From Pedobacter antarcticus (GTDB lineage Bacteria > Bacteroidota > Bacteroidia > Sphingobacteriales > Sphingobacteriaceae): a DNA stretch of 64,000 bases. Made by a program: the position numbers and the translations under genes. Shown piece by piece: positions 1 through 8,155 of this stretch; the stretch's first letter is position 1, and each line of letters opens with the position of its first letter. Under the pieces are notes generated by a model, which searched no databases, was not told where the DNA came from, and saw only the letters and a list, made by a program, of their open reading frames with translations. The stretch spans positions 62,001-126,000 of the forward strand of contig NZ_FONS01000005.1 of assembly GCF_900112985.1 (NCBI RefSeq). The letters run 5' to 3'.

Positions 1-428
1 ATGCTGCAGCTTATACGTTTGCAAGTATTATCGCTTTTGCCGTATTAATTCTGGTTAAACAGAAAACCGGGGGTGACGGATTTGAAAGTTATAACGGTCT
101 GGCTAAAAAGAATCCATTTGTGGCACTCGCTTTAACTATCTCCATGCTTTCGCTGGCTGGTATTCCACTTACTGCTGGCTTTATCGGTAAGTACTTGATG
201 TTTTTGAACGTAATGACAGAATACCACATTTATCTGGTAGCCTTTGCTATTTTAAATGCACTGATCGGATTCTATTATTACCTGAAAGTTATTGTCGCCA
301 TGTACTTTAAAGAAGGTCCTGAAGTGGAGTTGAATGCACCTGTTCAATACAAGCTTGTTCTGATCCTGTCGGTTATAATTACCCTTGTTCTAGGTGTTTA
401 TCCCGCAGTAATTTTAAATCTGATATAA
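1..428 (+). CDS. nuoN: NADH-quinone oxidoreductase subunit N, C-terminal part (5' end outside window)
   Basis: Partial gene; the frame is open from base 3 to the TAA at 426-428, about 141 residues. The visible part has three or more hydrophobic segments and the proton-channel signature LSLAGIPLTAGFIGKY typical of NuoN/NuoM antiporter-like subunits of respiratory complex I. As the last gene of a nuo operon (inference), it would encode a membrane-arm subunit that couples quinone reduction to proton translocation. NuoN fits better than NuoL or NuoM because of the short C-terminus after the last helix and its position at the end of a run followed by unrelated genes. Confidence 0.88.
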   Translation, partial: AAAYTFASIIAFAVLILVKQKTGGDGFESYNGLAKKNPFVALALTISMLSLAGIPLTAGFIGKYLMFLNVMTEYHIYLVAFAILNALIGFYYYLKVIVAMYFKEGPEVELNAPVQYKLVLILSVIITLVLGVYPAVILNLI

Positions 429-473
429 GCATATCTCAGGAAAATTATTTGTAGTTTTACGAATACTTGAATT

Positions 474-1133
474 ATGCACGACTTCTGGAACACCTTACAT
501 CAGTTCATTGATCCTGAAAAATTACTTAAAGAAGGTGGTTTTTATGTAGTCATGTTCGTCATCTTTGCGGAAACAGGTTTATTCTTTGGTTTCTTTTTAC
601 CGGGGGATTATCTTTTGTTTCTGGCAGGAATGTTTGTCGCTACCGGCAAACTTGATGTAAATATTTATGTGCTTATAGCCGGCCTTTTTGTAGCAGCTGT
701 TTCTGGTAATTTTACCGGATACTGGTTTGGTAAGAAAACAGGGCCGGTTTTATATGATAGAAAGGACTCATTCTTCTTCAAGAAGAAGTATCTGAAAGCA
801 GCAGAAGTATATTATAACAAGCAGGGCGCCTTCGCGCTTATCATGGGTAGGTTCGTGCCTATCGTCAGAACTTTTGCACCTATCTTTGCAGGAGTAGTTA
901 AATTGGATTTTAAAAAGTTTGCATTATATAATATAAGTGGTGGTTTTTTATGGATCACTTCTTTAACTTTGCTAGGTTATTTCCTTGGCAAGAAGTTTGA
1001 AAAGGAAATTAATGATTACCTGCTGTATATTATAGTAGGTTTTATTGTGATTACAACTATCCCGCTGATTATCACATTTTTGAAAAAAAGGGTAGAAAAG
1101 AATAATATCGAAGAAAATTCAAACACTGAGTAA
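474..1133 (+). CDS. DedA family inner-membrane protein
   Basis: 219 residues, normal DedA length. Features seen: an N-terminal segment with ETGLFFGFFLPGDYLLFLAG, matching the conserved glutamate and FxPG motif of the family, and GRFVPIVRTFAPIFAGV, the conserved second half motif with its essential Arg. At least four hydrophobic stretches are present. DedA proteins are membrane proteins linked to lipid carrier (undecaprenyl phosphate or phospholipid) translocation and membrane homeostasis. It lies 45 bp after nuoN and 6 bp before the pyrophosphatase gene, so co-transcription with the latter is likely. The exact substrate cannot be told from sequence. Confidence 0.88.
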   Translation: MHDFWNTLHQFIDPEKLLKEGGFYVVMFVIFAETGLFFGFFLPGDYLLFLAGMFVATGKLDVNIYVLIAGLFVAAVSGNFTGYWFGKKTGPVLYDRKDSFFFKKKYLKAAEVYYNKQGAFALIMGRFVPIVRTFAPIFAGVVKLDFKKFALYNISGGFLWITSLTLLGYFLGKKFEKEINDYLLYIIVGFIVITTIPLIITFLKKRVEKNNIEENSNTE

Positions 1134-1139
1134 TAGAAA

Positions 1140-1691
1140 ATGAGTATAGACAAAAACCACCCCTGGCATAGCGTTTCGCCGGGAGCGAACTTACCGGAAT
1201 CGGTAAATGCAATTATTGAAATTCCAAAAGGATCAAAAGCGAAATACGAAATTGATAAAGATTCCAATCTGATTAAATTAGACCGCGTACTTTTCTCTTC
1301 TGTAATGTATCCGGCTAATTATGGATTTATTCCGCAAACCTATTGCGATGATAACGATCCGCTTGATATTCTTGTTTTGTGCTCTGTTGACGTTTATCCT
1401 CTATCTTTGGTTGAAGCTAAAGTTATTGGTGTAATGCATATGGTTGACAATGGCGAGCAGGATGATAAAATTATCGCCGTTGCCAAAAACGATATGTCAG
1501 TTAATTATATCAATGATATTGATGAATTGCCGCCGCATACAATGAAAGAAATTGTTCGCTTTTTCCAGGATTACAAAGCTTTAGAAGAAAAGAATGTTAC
1601 AGTTGAAAAACTAATGGGTGTTTCATATGCTTATAAGGTAATTGAAGAAAGTATTGAACTTTACAATAGTACATTTAGAACAAACTCTTAA
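1140..1691 (+). CDS. ppa: Inorganic pyrophosphatase (family I)
   Basis: 183 residues, in the family I soluble pyrophosphatase range. It hydrolyses PPi to two phosphates in the cytoplasm, pulling biosynthetic reactions forward. The diagnostic metal-binding signature DDNDPLDIL lies at about residues 70-78 (Asp71, Asp73, Asp76), and NYGFIPQT precedes it. The start ATG is 6 bp after the DedA gene and the TAA overlaps the ATG of the next gene by one base (TAATG), which suggests translational coupling. Confidence in the family is high. Confidence 0.93.
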   Translation: MSIDKNHPWHSVSPGANLPESVNAIIEIPKGSKAKYEIDKDSNLIKLDRVLFSSVMYPANYGFIPQTYCDDNDPLDILVLCSVDVYPLSLVEAKVIGVMHMVDNGEQDDKIIAVAKNDMSVNYINDIDELPPHTMKEIVRFFQDYKALEEKNVTVEKLMGVSYAYKVIEESIELYNSTFRTNS

Positions 1692-3016
1692 TGGGCTTTC
1701 AAATATTTTTAACCTTCTTCCTAGTCCTGTTAAACGGCTTCTTTGTTGCCGCTGAATTTGCAATTGTAAAAGTCAGGGCATCACAGATTGAAATTCAAGC
1801 TAAATCCGGGAACAGGGTTGCTAATATTGCCAAATACATTACACAACATCTTGATGGATACCTGGCTGCAACGCAGCTGGGTATTACATTAGCTTCATTA
1901 GGCCTTGGTTGGGTCGGTGAATCGGTTATGGAGCATTTGTTGCATAATCTATTGACTGCATTAAACCAGACTCCACAATTTATTGAGTCATTCAGCAAAA
2001 CTGCATCACCAATTATTGCATTCGGTTTTATTACCGTTATGCATATTGTATTCGGTGAGCTTGCACCTAAATCTGTAGCGATACAGAAGCCGGTGGCAAC
2101 AACGTTATTTGTCGCTGTTCCTCTTCAGATATTTTATGTGGTTTTCAGACCATTTATCTGGGCGCTGAATGGCTTTGCAAATATTATTTTAAAAGGATTT
2201 GGTATCTCCAATGTAGGTGGGCATGATACTGTACACAGTACAGAAGAACTGTATTACTTACTGGATCAGGGAAAAGAAAGTGGTGCCCTGGATACCAACG
2301 AACACGAACTGATCAGAAACGTATTTGATTTTAATGAACGTGTCGTTAAAAATATCATGGTACCCCGTACTAAAATACAGGGTATTGAATTGGGAAGTCC
2401 GAAGGAAGAAGTCATTCAGATGATTATTGCCGAAGGTTATTCCCGTTTACCGGTGTATGATGACGTAATTGATAAGATTATCGGTATTATTCACGCTAAA
2501 GACGTACTTCCTTTATTGGCTTTTAATAAGGAGTGGTCTCTGAAAGATATTATCCGTAAGCCTTACTTTATCCCGGAGACCAAAAAAATTAATGACCTGT
2601 TAAGTGAACTGCAACAGAAACGCATTCAGATCGCTATTGTAATCGATGAGTTCGGTGGTACAGCAGGTATGGTTACTCTGGAAGATATTGTGGAGGAGAT
2701 TGTTGGAGAGATTCAGGACGAATATGATGAGGAAAAACCGACAGTAGAGCGGATCTCTGAAACAGAATTTGTAATCAATGCATATGCAACGGTCTATGAT
2801 GTGAATGAGCATCTCCCGCATGATTTACCCGAAGATCTGGACTTTGATACTGTAGGTGGACTGGTTTCGCATGCATTTGGCAAAATTCCAGATGTTGGAG
2901 ACAGCGAAGAGTGTTATGGTTATTTATTCACCATCCTGAAGAAAACCGAACAGAATATAGAAACCATTAAGCTCGAGCTGGTGATTAGACCAGACGACAT
3001 GGTAGACAAACACTAA
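1691..3016 (+). CDS. CNNM/CorC-type membrane protein (hemolysin family): DUF21, CBS pair, CorC_HlyC
   Basis: 441 residues. The N-terminal 190 residues hold hydrophobic segments of the DUF21/CNNM transmembrane domain (MHIVFGELAPKSVAIQKP is the characteristic motif). A CBS-domain pair follows at about 205-330 (VVKNIMVPRTKI, EGYSRLPVYDD, DEFGGTAGMVTLEDIVEEIVGEI), then a C-terminal CorC_HlyC transporter-associated domain at about 345-430. Family members are linked to Mg2+ or Co2+ export or ion homeostasis; the old name hemolysin is misleading. The start overlaps the stop of ppa by one base and rsmE follows after 6 bp, so it sits mid-operon. Confidence 0.9.
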   Translation: MGFQIFLTFFLVLLNGFFVAAEFAIVKVRASQIEIQAKSGNRVANIAKYITQHLDGYLAATQLGITLASLGLGWVGESVMEHLLHNLLTALNQTPQFIESFSKTASPIIAFGFITVMHIVFGELAPKSVAIQKPVATTLFVAVPLQIFYVVFRPFIWALNGFANIILKGFGISNVGGHDTVHSTEELYYLLDQGKESGALDTNEHELIRNVFDFNERVVKNIMVPRTKIQGIELGSPKEEVIQMIIAEGYSRLPVYDDVIDKIIGIIHAKDVLPLLAFNKEWSLKDIIRKPYFIPETKKINDLLSELQQKRIQIAIVIDEFGGTAGMVTLEDIVEEIVGEIQDEYDEEKPTVERISETEFVINAYATVYDVNEHLPHDLPEDLDFDTVGGLVSHAFGKIPDVGDSEECYGYLFTILKKTEQNIETIKLELVIRPDDMVDKH

Positions 3017-3022
3017 TTTTCA

Positions 3023-3733
3023 ATGCACGTATTTTATACCCCGGATATCAGTGGATCTGATTATATCCTGAACGAAGAGGAAAGTCGGCACTGTATGAAG
3101 GTGCTTAGACTGTCCACTGGACAGCTGGTACATTTAATTGACGGAAAAGGTGGTTTGTATGAGGCTGAAATAACCGCACAGACCAAGCGTAATGTAATTC
3201 TGAGGGTTGTAAACCATGTACAGGATTATCAAAAACGAAATTATAGTCTGCATATCGCAGTTGCTCCTACTAAAAATATAGACCGGCTCGAATGGTTTCT
3301 GGAGAAAGCTACAGAAATCGGCATAGATGAAGTAACACCGCTGATCTGTGAGCGTTCCGAAAGAAAGATCGTCAAGGACGAGCGCCTGAATAAGGTAATT
3401 ACTGCTGCAGTGAAGCAGTCTTTACAGGCCTTTCATCCACAGCTAAATGCAGCTGCTACTTTCAAAGAGCTTATTGATGCACAGTCTAGTCTTAATGGAT
3501 TTAAAATGATTGCCCATTGTCTGCCTGGAGAGGAAAAGCAGTTTATTCAGCAAGTTGCAGTCCCTGGAGGTAACTACTTAATTCTAATTGGTCCTGAAGG
3601 TGATTTTAGCCCGCAGGAGATCGAAATGGCATTGGCGGCTGGATACAAAGCGCTGAGTTTGGGAGAGACGCGCCTGCGTACGGAAACGGCAGCATTAGCT
3701 GCTTGCTTTGAAGCGAGTTACATCAACCGTTAA
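3023..3733 (+). CDS. rsmE: 16S rRNA (uracil1498-N3)-methyltransferase RsmE
   Basis: 236 residues, family length. The C-terminal SPOUT knot motif is clear: LILIGPEGDFSPQEIEMA followed by LSLGETRLRTETAALAA (about residues 187-225). The N-terminal PUA-like part contains EESRHCMKVLRLSTGQ. RsmE methylates U1498 of 16S rRNA in the assembled 30S subunit using SAM. It is the last gene of the run starting at the DedA gene; ispF behind it has its own promoter box. Confidence 0.93.
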   Translation: MHVFYTPDISGSDYILNEEESRHCMKVLRLSTGQLVHLIDGKGGLYEAEITAQTKRNVILRVVNHVQDYQKRNYSLHIAVAPTKNIDRLEWFLEKATEIGIDEVTPLICERSERKIVKDERLNKVITAAVKQSLQAFHPQLNAAATFKELIDAQSSLNGFKMIAHCLPGEEKQFIQQVAVPGGNYLILIGPEGDFSPQEIEMALAAGYKALSLGETRLRTETAALAACFEASYINR

Positions 3734-3750
3734 AAGACACCTTAGTTTGC

Positions 3751-3758
3751 TATCTTTG
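3751..3758 (+). promoter_or_regulatory. Putative -7 box (TATCTTTG) for ispF
   Basis: TATCTTTG matches the Bacteroidota -7 consensus TAnnTTTG exactly and ends 19 bp before the ispF ATG. No clear TTTG box is found 19 bp upstream. Transcription would start around 3762-3765. Confidence 0.55.
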
Positions 3759-3777
3759 GCTGTTTAAATTAATAGGT

Positions 3778-4257
3778 ATGAAAATTAAGGTAGGTTTTGG
3801 TTTTGACGTTCACCAGTTAAAAGACGCGCATCCTTTTATCATAGGTGGTGTTGATCTTGGCCATCATAAAGGAGCTTTCGGGCATTCTGACGCTGACGTT
3901 TTGTTGCATGCGATTTGTGATGCCTTGCTGGGCGCCGCTAATCTAGGAGATATCGGCTTCCATTTTAAAAATACAGATCCGCAGTGGAAAGGTGTAAGTA
4001 GTATACTACTGTTGCAGGAAACCGTAAAACTGATAACTGAAAAAGGTTGGGAGATCGGCAATATAGATGCAATGTTATGTCTGGAAGCACCTAAAATTAA
4101 CCCGCATATTCCGCAGATGAAAGCAAATATCGCTTCAGCAATAGCAATTTCAGAGGAAGATATCTCAATTAAAGCTACAACAAATGAAACTATGGGTTTT
4201 ATAGGAAGAGAAGAGGGGGTGGTTGCCTACGCAGTTTGTCTCATCCAGAAAAACTAA
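3778..4257 (+). CDS. ispF: 2-C-methyl-D-erythritol 2,4-cyclodiphosphate synthase
   Basis: 159 residues, exactly the family size. It cyclises CDP-ME-2-phosphate to MEcPP in the MEP isoprenoid pathway. Zinc ligands are visible: Asp10 and His12 (GFDVHQL) and His44 (HSDADVLLHAICDALLGA). Also present are GDIGFHF and the C-terminal KATTNETMGFIGREEGV. The protein normally acts as a trimer. It is separated from rsmE by 44 bp carrying a -7 box, so it probably has its own promoter. Confidence 0.96.
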   Translation: MKIKVGFGFDVHQLKDAHPFIIGGVDLGHHKGAFGHSDADVLLHAICDALLGAANLGDIGFHFKNTDPQWKGVSSILLLQETVKLITEKGWEIGNIDAMLCLEAPKINPHIPQMKANIASAIAISEEDISIKATTNETMGFIGREEGVVAYAVCLIQKN

Positions 4258-4323
4258 AAACAATTTAAGGTTGCAGAAGTTATATTTTCTGATGATATCA
4301 TCTCTGAACCTAAATTATTAAAG

Positions 4324-4569
4324 ATGAAAATTCCTATGATTTACAGCGTACTGGTCACAGCGCTATTATTTTCGGTAAGCTCTTGTACGATGGGCGATAA
4401 AGGAAGTGAGCGCGTGCCTGATTCCATTAGTATTGATACTGTAGAAAGACCAAAAGTCCAGGAGAATTCACAGGATTCTTCGGGCAAAGCCCTGATTGAT
4501 AGTTTACAGACCGATACAGGTCAATTCCCCGATAAGCCAAAAGCAACGGAATCCGGGGTGAAAAAATAA
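4324..4569 (+). CDS. Small putative lipoprotein, function unknown
   Basis: 81 residues. The N-terminus has a lipoprotein signal peptide ending in the lipobox-like LFSVSSC (Cys at about residue 21). The remainder is hydrophilic, rich in Asp, Ser and Lys, with no recognisable domain. It is expected to be anchored in a membrane through the acylated Cys and exposed to the periplasm or surface. It lies 66 bp after ispF and ends 15 bp before a strong bidirectional terminator. No function is proposed. Confidence 0.7.
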   Translation: MKIPMIYSVLVTALLFSVSSCTMGDKGSERVPDSISIDTVERPKVQENSQDSSGKALIDSLQTDTGQFPDKPKATESGVKK

Positions 4570-4584
4570 TAATTCTTAAAACAG

Positions 4585-4618
4585 AAATCTGCTCAGCTTT
4601 TCGTAGCTGAGCAGATTT
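4585..4618. terminator. Bidirectional hairpin terminator
   Basis: Perfect 13-bp stem (arms 4585-4597 and 4606-4618) with an 8-nt loop. A residues flank the left arm and T residues the right. It sits between the converging lipoprotein gene and the pirin gene and could serve both strands. Confidence 0.85.
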
Positions 4619-5490
4619 TATTCCAGGTATCCAAATTTACCTTCGTTATAGTCACTTATAGCCTGTTTAATTTCTTGTTGATTATTCATCAGAAAGGGGC
4701 CATATTGGGCAATTGGCTCTTGAATAGGTTCGCCGCTAAGGACCAGAATTAAACTGTCTTCTTTTGCTTCCACACTGATTTCCTCGCCATCATTTTTAAA
4801 ATAAATGAACTGGCTTGCGCCTGCATTCTCCTGTCCGTTGATGCTGATTTCACCTTCTATCACTAGAAAACCAGTATTATAAGCCGCCGGAAAGTTGAAA
4901 ACTGCGCTCTTACCGGCTTTGATTTTTGCATTATAAACGTGTAGCGGAGTGAAAGTTGTAGCCGGACCGGTTACGCCATTATAAGTTCCTGCAATAATTT
5001 CTACCTCCCCGCCATTGTCTGTAAGCTCCGCTATAGCCAGGTCTTTGTGCTCAATAGCCTGGTATTTCGGTTTGCTCATCTTGTCTTTTGCCGGTAGGTT
5101 TACCCACAGCTGCACCATTTGAAAAGGTCCTCCTTTTGCACTGAATTCTTTTTCGTGATACTCCTTATGTAAAATACCTCCGGCAGCTGTCATCCATTGA
5201 ACGTCTCCCGGGTAAATGATGCCACTATTGCCGGCGCTGTCATGATGTGCTACTGCACCGTGATAAGCAATAGTTACGGTTTCAAACCCCCGGTGAGGGT
5301 GTACGCCTACACCGCGTAGTTCATCGGTTGGCGGCAGTAAGACTTTTGCGTTATAATCCAGCAAAAAGAAAGGGCTCATTTTTATTTTATAACCTCCGGG
5401 AAAGAAATTACTTACCCGGAAGCCATCTCCAACCATATGAGGCTGTGGTGCATCTAATATGGAGAAGACAGATTTAATCTTGTTTTCCAT
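4618..5490 (-). CDS. Pirin family protein
   Basis: 290 residues, a bicupin. The N-terminal metal site of pirins is intact: His64 and His66 in HPHRGFETVT, and His108 and Glu110 in AAGGILHKEYHE. A second pirin C-terminal cupin follows (about 175-280). Pirins are Fe-binding cupins; some oxidise quercetin, others act as redox-sensing partners. The gene follows the YceI gene by 9 bp on the same strand, so the two are likely one transcript, and the pair suggests a redox or stress role (inference). The stop codon lies inside the terminator hairpin. Confidence 0.92.
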   Translation of the reverse strand: MENKIKSVFSILDAPQPHMVGDGFRVSNFFPGGYKIKMSPFFLLDYNAKVLLPPTDELRGVGVHPHRGFETVTIAYHGAVAHHDSAGNSGIIYPGDVQWMTAAGGILHKEYHEKEFSAKGGPFQMVQLWVNLPAKDKMSKPKYQAIEHKDLAIAELTDNGGEVEIIAGTYNGVTGPATTFTPLHVYNAKIKAGKSAVFNFPAAYNTGFLVIEGEISINGQENAGASQFIYFKNDGEEISVEAKEDSLILVLSGEPIQEPIAQYGPFLMNNQQEIKQAISDYNEGKFGYLE

Positions 5491-5499
5491 GATTGTTGC

Positions 5500-6030
5500 T
5501 TATGCCTGCTGAGCAAACTGAAGCTCACCAGCGATTTTAACTTCTTCACCTAACATTACGCCACCTGTTTCCAGTGCAGCATTATAAGTAAGGCCGAAGT
5601 CAGTACGGTTGATCTTACCTGAAATGGTAAAGCCAGCTTTAGTATTTCCCCAAGGGTCTACAGCAGTACCTCCGAATTCAGCCTGAAGTTTAACCGGTTT
5701 GGTCACACCTTTTATAGTTAGATCGCCCTGAAGAATATAGTCGCTGCCATCTTTTTCAAATGAAGACGATTTGAAAGTAATTTCAGGATGTGTTTCTGCG
5801 TCAAAGAAATCGCCACCTTTTAGATGTCCGTCGCGATCTTTATTACCTGTATTAATGGTGTCAACTGAAGCTTTAAAAGAAACTTGTGCATGGTTGAAAT
5901 CTGCATCTTCTGTTGTTATCTCAGCAGAAAAATCACTGAAGCTACCAGTTACAGTAGAGATCATTAAGTGTTTTACTTTAAATTGAAGCTCGCTGTGTGC
6001 GGGATCAAGTATCCATTTTTGAGTTGCCAT
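5500..6030 (-). CDS. YceI family protein
   Basis: 176 residues, the full YceI-like lipocalin-type barrel. Conserved features: WILDPAHSELQFKVKHLMIS at the start, VTGSF, GHLKGGDFFDAETHPEITFKS in the middle, and NRTDFGLTYN near the end. YceI proteins bind polyisoprenoid lipids; many are periplasmic, but no signal peptide is visible here, so this copy is probably cytoplasmic. It is the first gene of the YceI-pirin pair, with a good promoter box upstream at 6057-6064. Confidence 0.92.
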   Translation of the reverse strand: MATQKWILDPAHSELQFKVKHLMISTVTGSFSDFSAEITTEDADFNHAQVSFKASVDTINTGNKDRDGHLKGGDFFDAETHPEITFKSSSFEKDGSDYILQGDLTIKGVTKPVKLQAEFGGTAVDPWGNTKAGFTISGKINRTDFGLTYNAALETGGVMLGEEVKIAGELQFAQQA

Positions 6031-6056
6031 AATCTTATTGTTTTTTTTTAATAAGA

Positions 6057-6064
6057 CAAATATA
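6057..6064 (-). promoter_or_regulatory. Putative -7 box for the YceI-pirin pair
   Basis: Read on the minus strand this is TATATTTG, a perfect TAnnTTTG box, 26 bp upstream of the YceI ATG. No convincing -33 TTTG is seen at the right spacing. Confidence 0.5.
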
Positions 6065-6105
6065 GGGCCGGTTTTATAAACGGATGTTGATGTATGATAA
6101 GAAAT

Positions 6106-6699
6106 CTACTTGTTAAAATGTTTGTGGGCGAGGTCTTTACGAACGCGGCTTAAAGACTCAGGTGTAATCCCAAGATACGAGGCAATCATCCATTGGGGTA
6201 CTCTCAGCGTGAGATTCGGGTACAGCTTAATAAAGTCAAGATACCTTTCTTCAGCAGTGGCACTAAGCAGCATGTTAATTCTCTTTTGCATGAAACGGAT
6301 CGAATTATTCAGCATAGTGATATTCAGATCTTGAATACAGGGCACATGGACTGAGGCTTCCATAAAGAAGTTTCTCGGAATTACCAGCGCTGTAACGGGC
6401 TCCGTGGTATCGATATAAAAATCTGATGGTTGATTAAAAAAGCTATTTCTTTCAGACAGAAGCCAGTGCTCAGGTGCAAATTGAATGATATGTATTTTGC
6501 CTTTGCTGTCCATTGAGTAAGAACGCATTAAGCCTTCAACAACGAAATAGGTTTTGATACTGGTTTCGCCTGGACTAAGGATCACCTGGTTTTTTGCAAA
6601 TGTCTTCACAGTTATTCCGCCTGAAATCAGCTCAAATTGTTCGTCTGTTAAAGCGATCTTCTGCTGTAAATAGGCTTTAAACTGATTTATGAAGGGCAT
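6106..6699 (-). CDS. Crp/Fnr family transcriptional regulator
   Basis: 197 residues. The N-terminal cyclic-nucleotide-binding-like beta-roll spans about 25-115 (ILSPGETSIKTYFVVEGLMRSYS, HIIQFAPEHWLLSE). A short C-terminal HTH follows, with VPQWMIASYLGITPESLSRVRKDL as the recognition region. No Fe-S cysteine set is visible, so it is not a classical Fnr oxygen sensor. The promoter of the divergent YceI-pirin pair is not far, but all these genes point the same way; regulation of YceI-pirin or of the small Cys-rich protein is possible but unproven. Confidence 0.88.
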   Translation of the reverse strand: MPFINQFKAYLQQKIALTDEQFELISGGITVKTFAKNQVILSPGETSIKTYFVVEGLMRSYSMDSKGKIHIIQFAPEHWLLSERNSFFNQPSDFYIDTTEPVTALVIPRNFFMEASVHVPCIQDLNITMLNNSIRFMQKRINMLLSATAEERYLDFIKLYPNLTLRVPQWMIASYLGITPESLSRVRKDLAHKHFNK

Positions 6700-6710
6700 A
6701 TAGATATAAT

Positions 6711-6869
6711 CTATTTTTTAGGTGTTTCGATATTTGAAAAATCAACTCCGCATTTGCAGTTAGATCCACATCCATTGCTTTTAGGTGAGACAGCCCTGTA
6801 AATTATTCTTCCGATGTAGAATAAGGCAGCTGCAAATAGTAGTCCGACTAATATTGTTTGTAAATCCAT
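6711..6869 (-). CDS. Small Cys-rich membrane protein (FeoB-associated type)
   Basis: 52 residues, ATG at 6867-6869, stop TAG at 6711-6713. One N-terminal transmembrane helix (TILVGLLFAAALFYIGRIIY, about residues 5-24) is followed by a short Cys motif, NGCGSNCKCGVDF (Cys34, Cys38, Cys40). This matches the family usually annotated as FeoB-associated Cys-rich membrane protein, thought to assist ferrous iron uptake or metal binding. No feoA or feoB is in this window, so the association with FeoB is not supported locally. It ends 11 bp before the Crp/Fnr gene start and is probably co-transcribed with it. Confidence 0.75.
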   Translation of the reverse strand: MDLQTILVGLLFAAALFYIGRIIYRAVSPKSNGCGSNCKCGVDFSNIETPKK

Positions 6870-6945
6870 AATGTATATTTTGAAGGTCAGATAAACATTA
6901 GAGACAAATCTATGTAATCCTATTGACCCAGTAGTCTTTAAAATG

Positions 6946-8145
6946 TCAATTTAGACTCTCCATGAGGCCCACCGTTCCACCCACCCAGTCAAAGTCCTGA
7001 TTATACCTTACGCCAATCATTTTCCCCCTGCTTAGTCTGGCCAGGTTAATGCATAACGTAGGCTCCTTTCCATCCGGCCACAGATAGAGTAACCGGATTT
7101 CTGCTTTTATTAACCCATCTGGTGCCTGAACAATAGGCTCGTAGTTAACCTTTCTCTGCAGGATCCAGTTCTCCGGCTGTTGAATATCTGTAATATCCTG
7201 CTCAGTTACATCTATAATTACGCCCATCCCGGCGAATGAAAACAAAGGTTTTAAGACATAGTTTTCCAGGTCTGCAGGAATCTCCTGCAACTCGCTGACG
7301 AAAGTCGTTTCAGGTACAAACTCATTTTTAAGCAGGGGCATGGTATATTTGCTGATCCGGTAAAACCAGTTTGGGTGTGTAATCCATTCAATATCCAGTT
7401 CTTCCCTGGGGTCAAAGCTTTGGTTGAATAAATCCTGCTGGTTTGCAACCTCGTCAAAGATCAGGCGGTTGTAAATCCGCTTAAGCCTTATTTTTTGTCC
7501 ATCCTTTAAATAAAAAAGCTGTTTATCTTCCTGGAAAATATCAGTCAGTGAGAGCACCGGTATCCCGAGAATTCCGGCGGTAACGAAGAAGTCGATAGCC
7601 GTCTTCTGTTCTGCTGCATTAACGTCCATCAGGGCAACTTCCTCTGGCTGACATGGCCCAAGTATAACTTCCCGCAGGAGCTCTGTGAAGGAAACACTAT
7701 CCATTCCATTAAAAAACGGAGTTAAATGCGCTATGTCCTCCAATTGAAAAACCTTTATATAAGTCTCTGCCAGGTGCATCTGAAATGCATAAAGGGAAGG
7801 AAATCCCTGTAATTCAATTAATCTGGGCACTAGTTCTCCTCCCTGATCCCGGCATACTGCAAAATCGAAGGCCAGAAAATGTGGGTGATCATTTTCGCCT
7901 GGTACAAACCATTCTGCTGGAATAGCATTTTCCGTTTGCGCTTTAAAGTCCGGATTCTTGATTATTCGGAGAATTTCTGCTCCGGCATCGATCAGCTTTT
8001 CTTTAAAAGCATCCGGCAAAAATATAGGTGTCTCCGCAAAGCGAATTGGAACAGGGCGATACCCAGCCTCCAGTTCGCCAATAAATTCAGCATATTTCTC
8101 TTCAGAGAAGGATTCATTGAAGGCTTTCCGGTATTTAGGTATCAT
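6946..8145 (-). CDS. ATP-grasp-like protein of unknown specificity
   Basis: 399 residues, no confident named family. The C-terminal third looks like an ATP-grasp core: LKPLFSFAGMGV (Lys plus Gly-rich loop, about 295-306), the hinge-like WILQRKVNYEPI, KAEIRLLYLW (metal-binding Glu), and LARLSRGKMIGVRYNQ. The N-terminal half contains ENDHPHFLAFDFAVC and RLIELQGFPSLYAFQM, reminiscent of substrate-binding parts of amide-forming ligases. ATP-grasp enzymes form acyl-phosphates and then amide bonds. It is the last gene of a five-gene minus-strand run with the glutamine amidotransferase, YbdK-type ligase, second ATP-grasp and esterase, 10 bp after the amidotransferase. The function is inferred from neighbours; an alternative is a regulatory or inactive ATP-grasp paralogue. 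Confidence 0.6.
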   Translation of the reverse strand: MIPKYRKAFNESFSEEKYAEFIGELEAGYRPVPIRFAETPIFLPDAFKEKLIDAGAEILRIIKNPDFKAQTENAIPAEWFVPGENDHPHFLAFDFAVCRDQGGELVPRLIELQGFPSLYAFQMHLAETYIKVFQLEDIAHLTPFFNGMDSVSFTELLREVILGPCQPEEVALMDVNAAEQKTAIDFFVTAGILGIPVLSLTDIFQEDKQLFYLKDGQKIRLKRIYNRLIFDEVANQQDLFNQSFDPREELDIEWITHPNWFYRISKYTMPLLKNEFVPETTFVSELQEIPADLENYVLKPLFSFAGMGVIIDVTEQDITDIQQPENWILQRKVNYEPIVQAPDGLIKAEIRLLYLWPDGKEPTLCINLARLSRGKMIGVRYNQDFDWVGGTVGLMESLN

Positions 8146-8155
8146 AGTTAATTAG

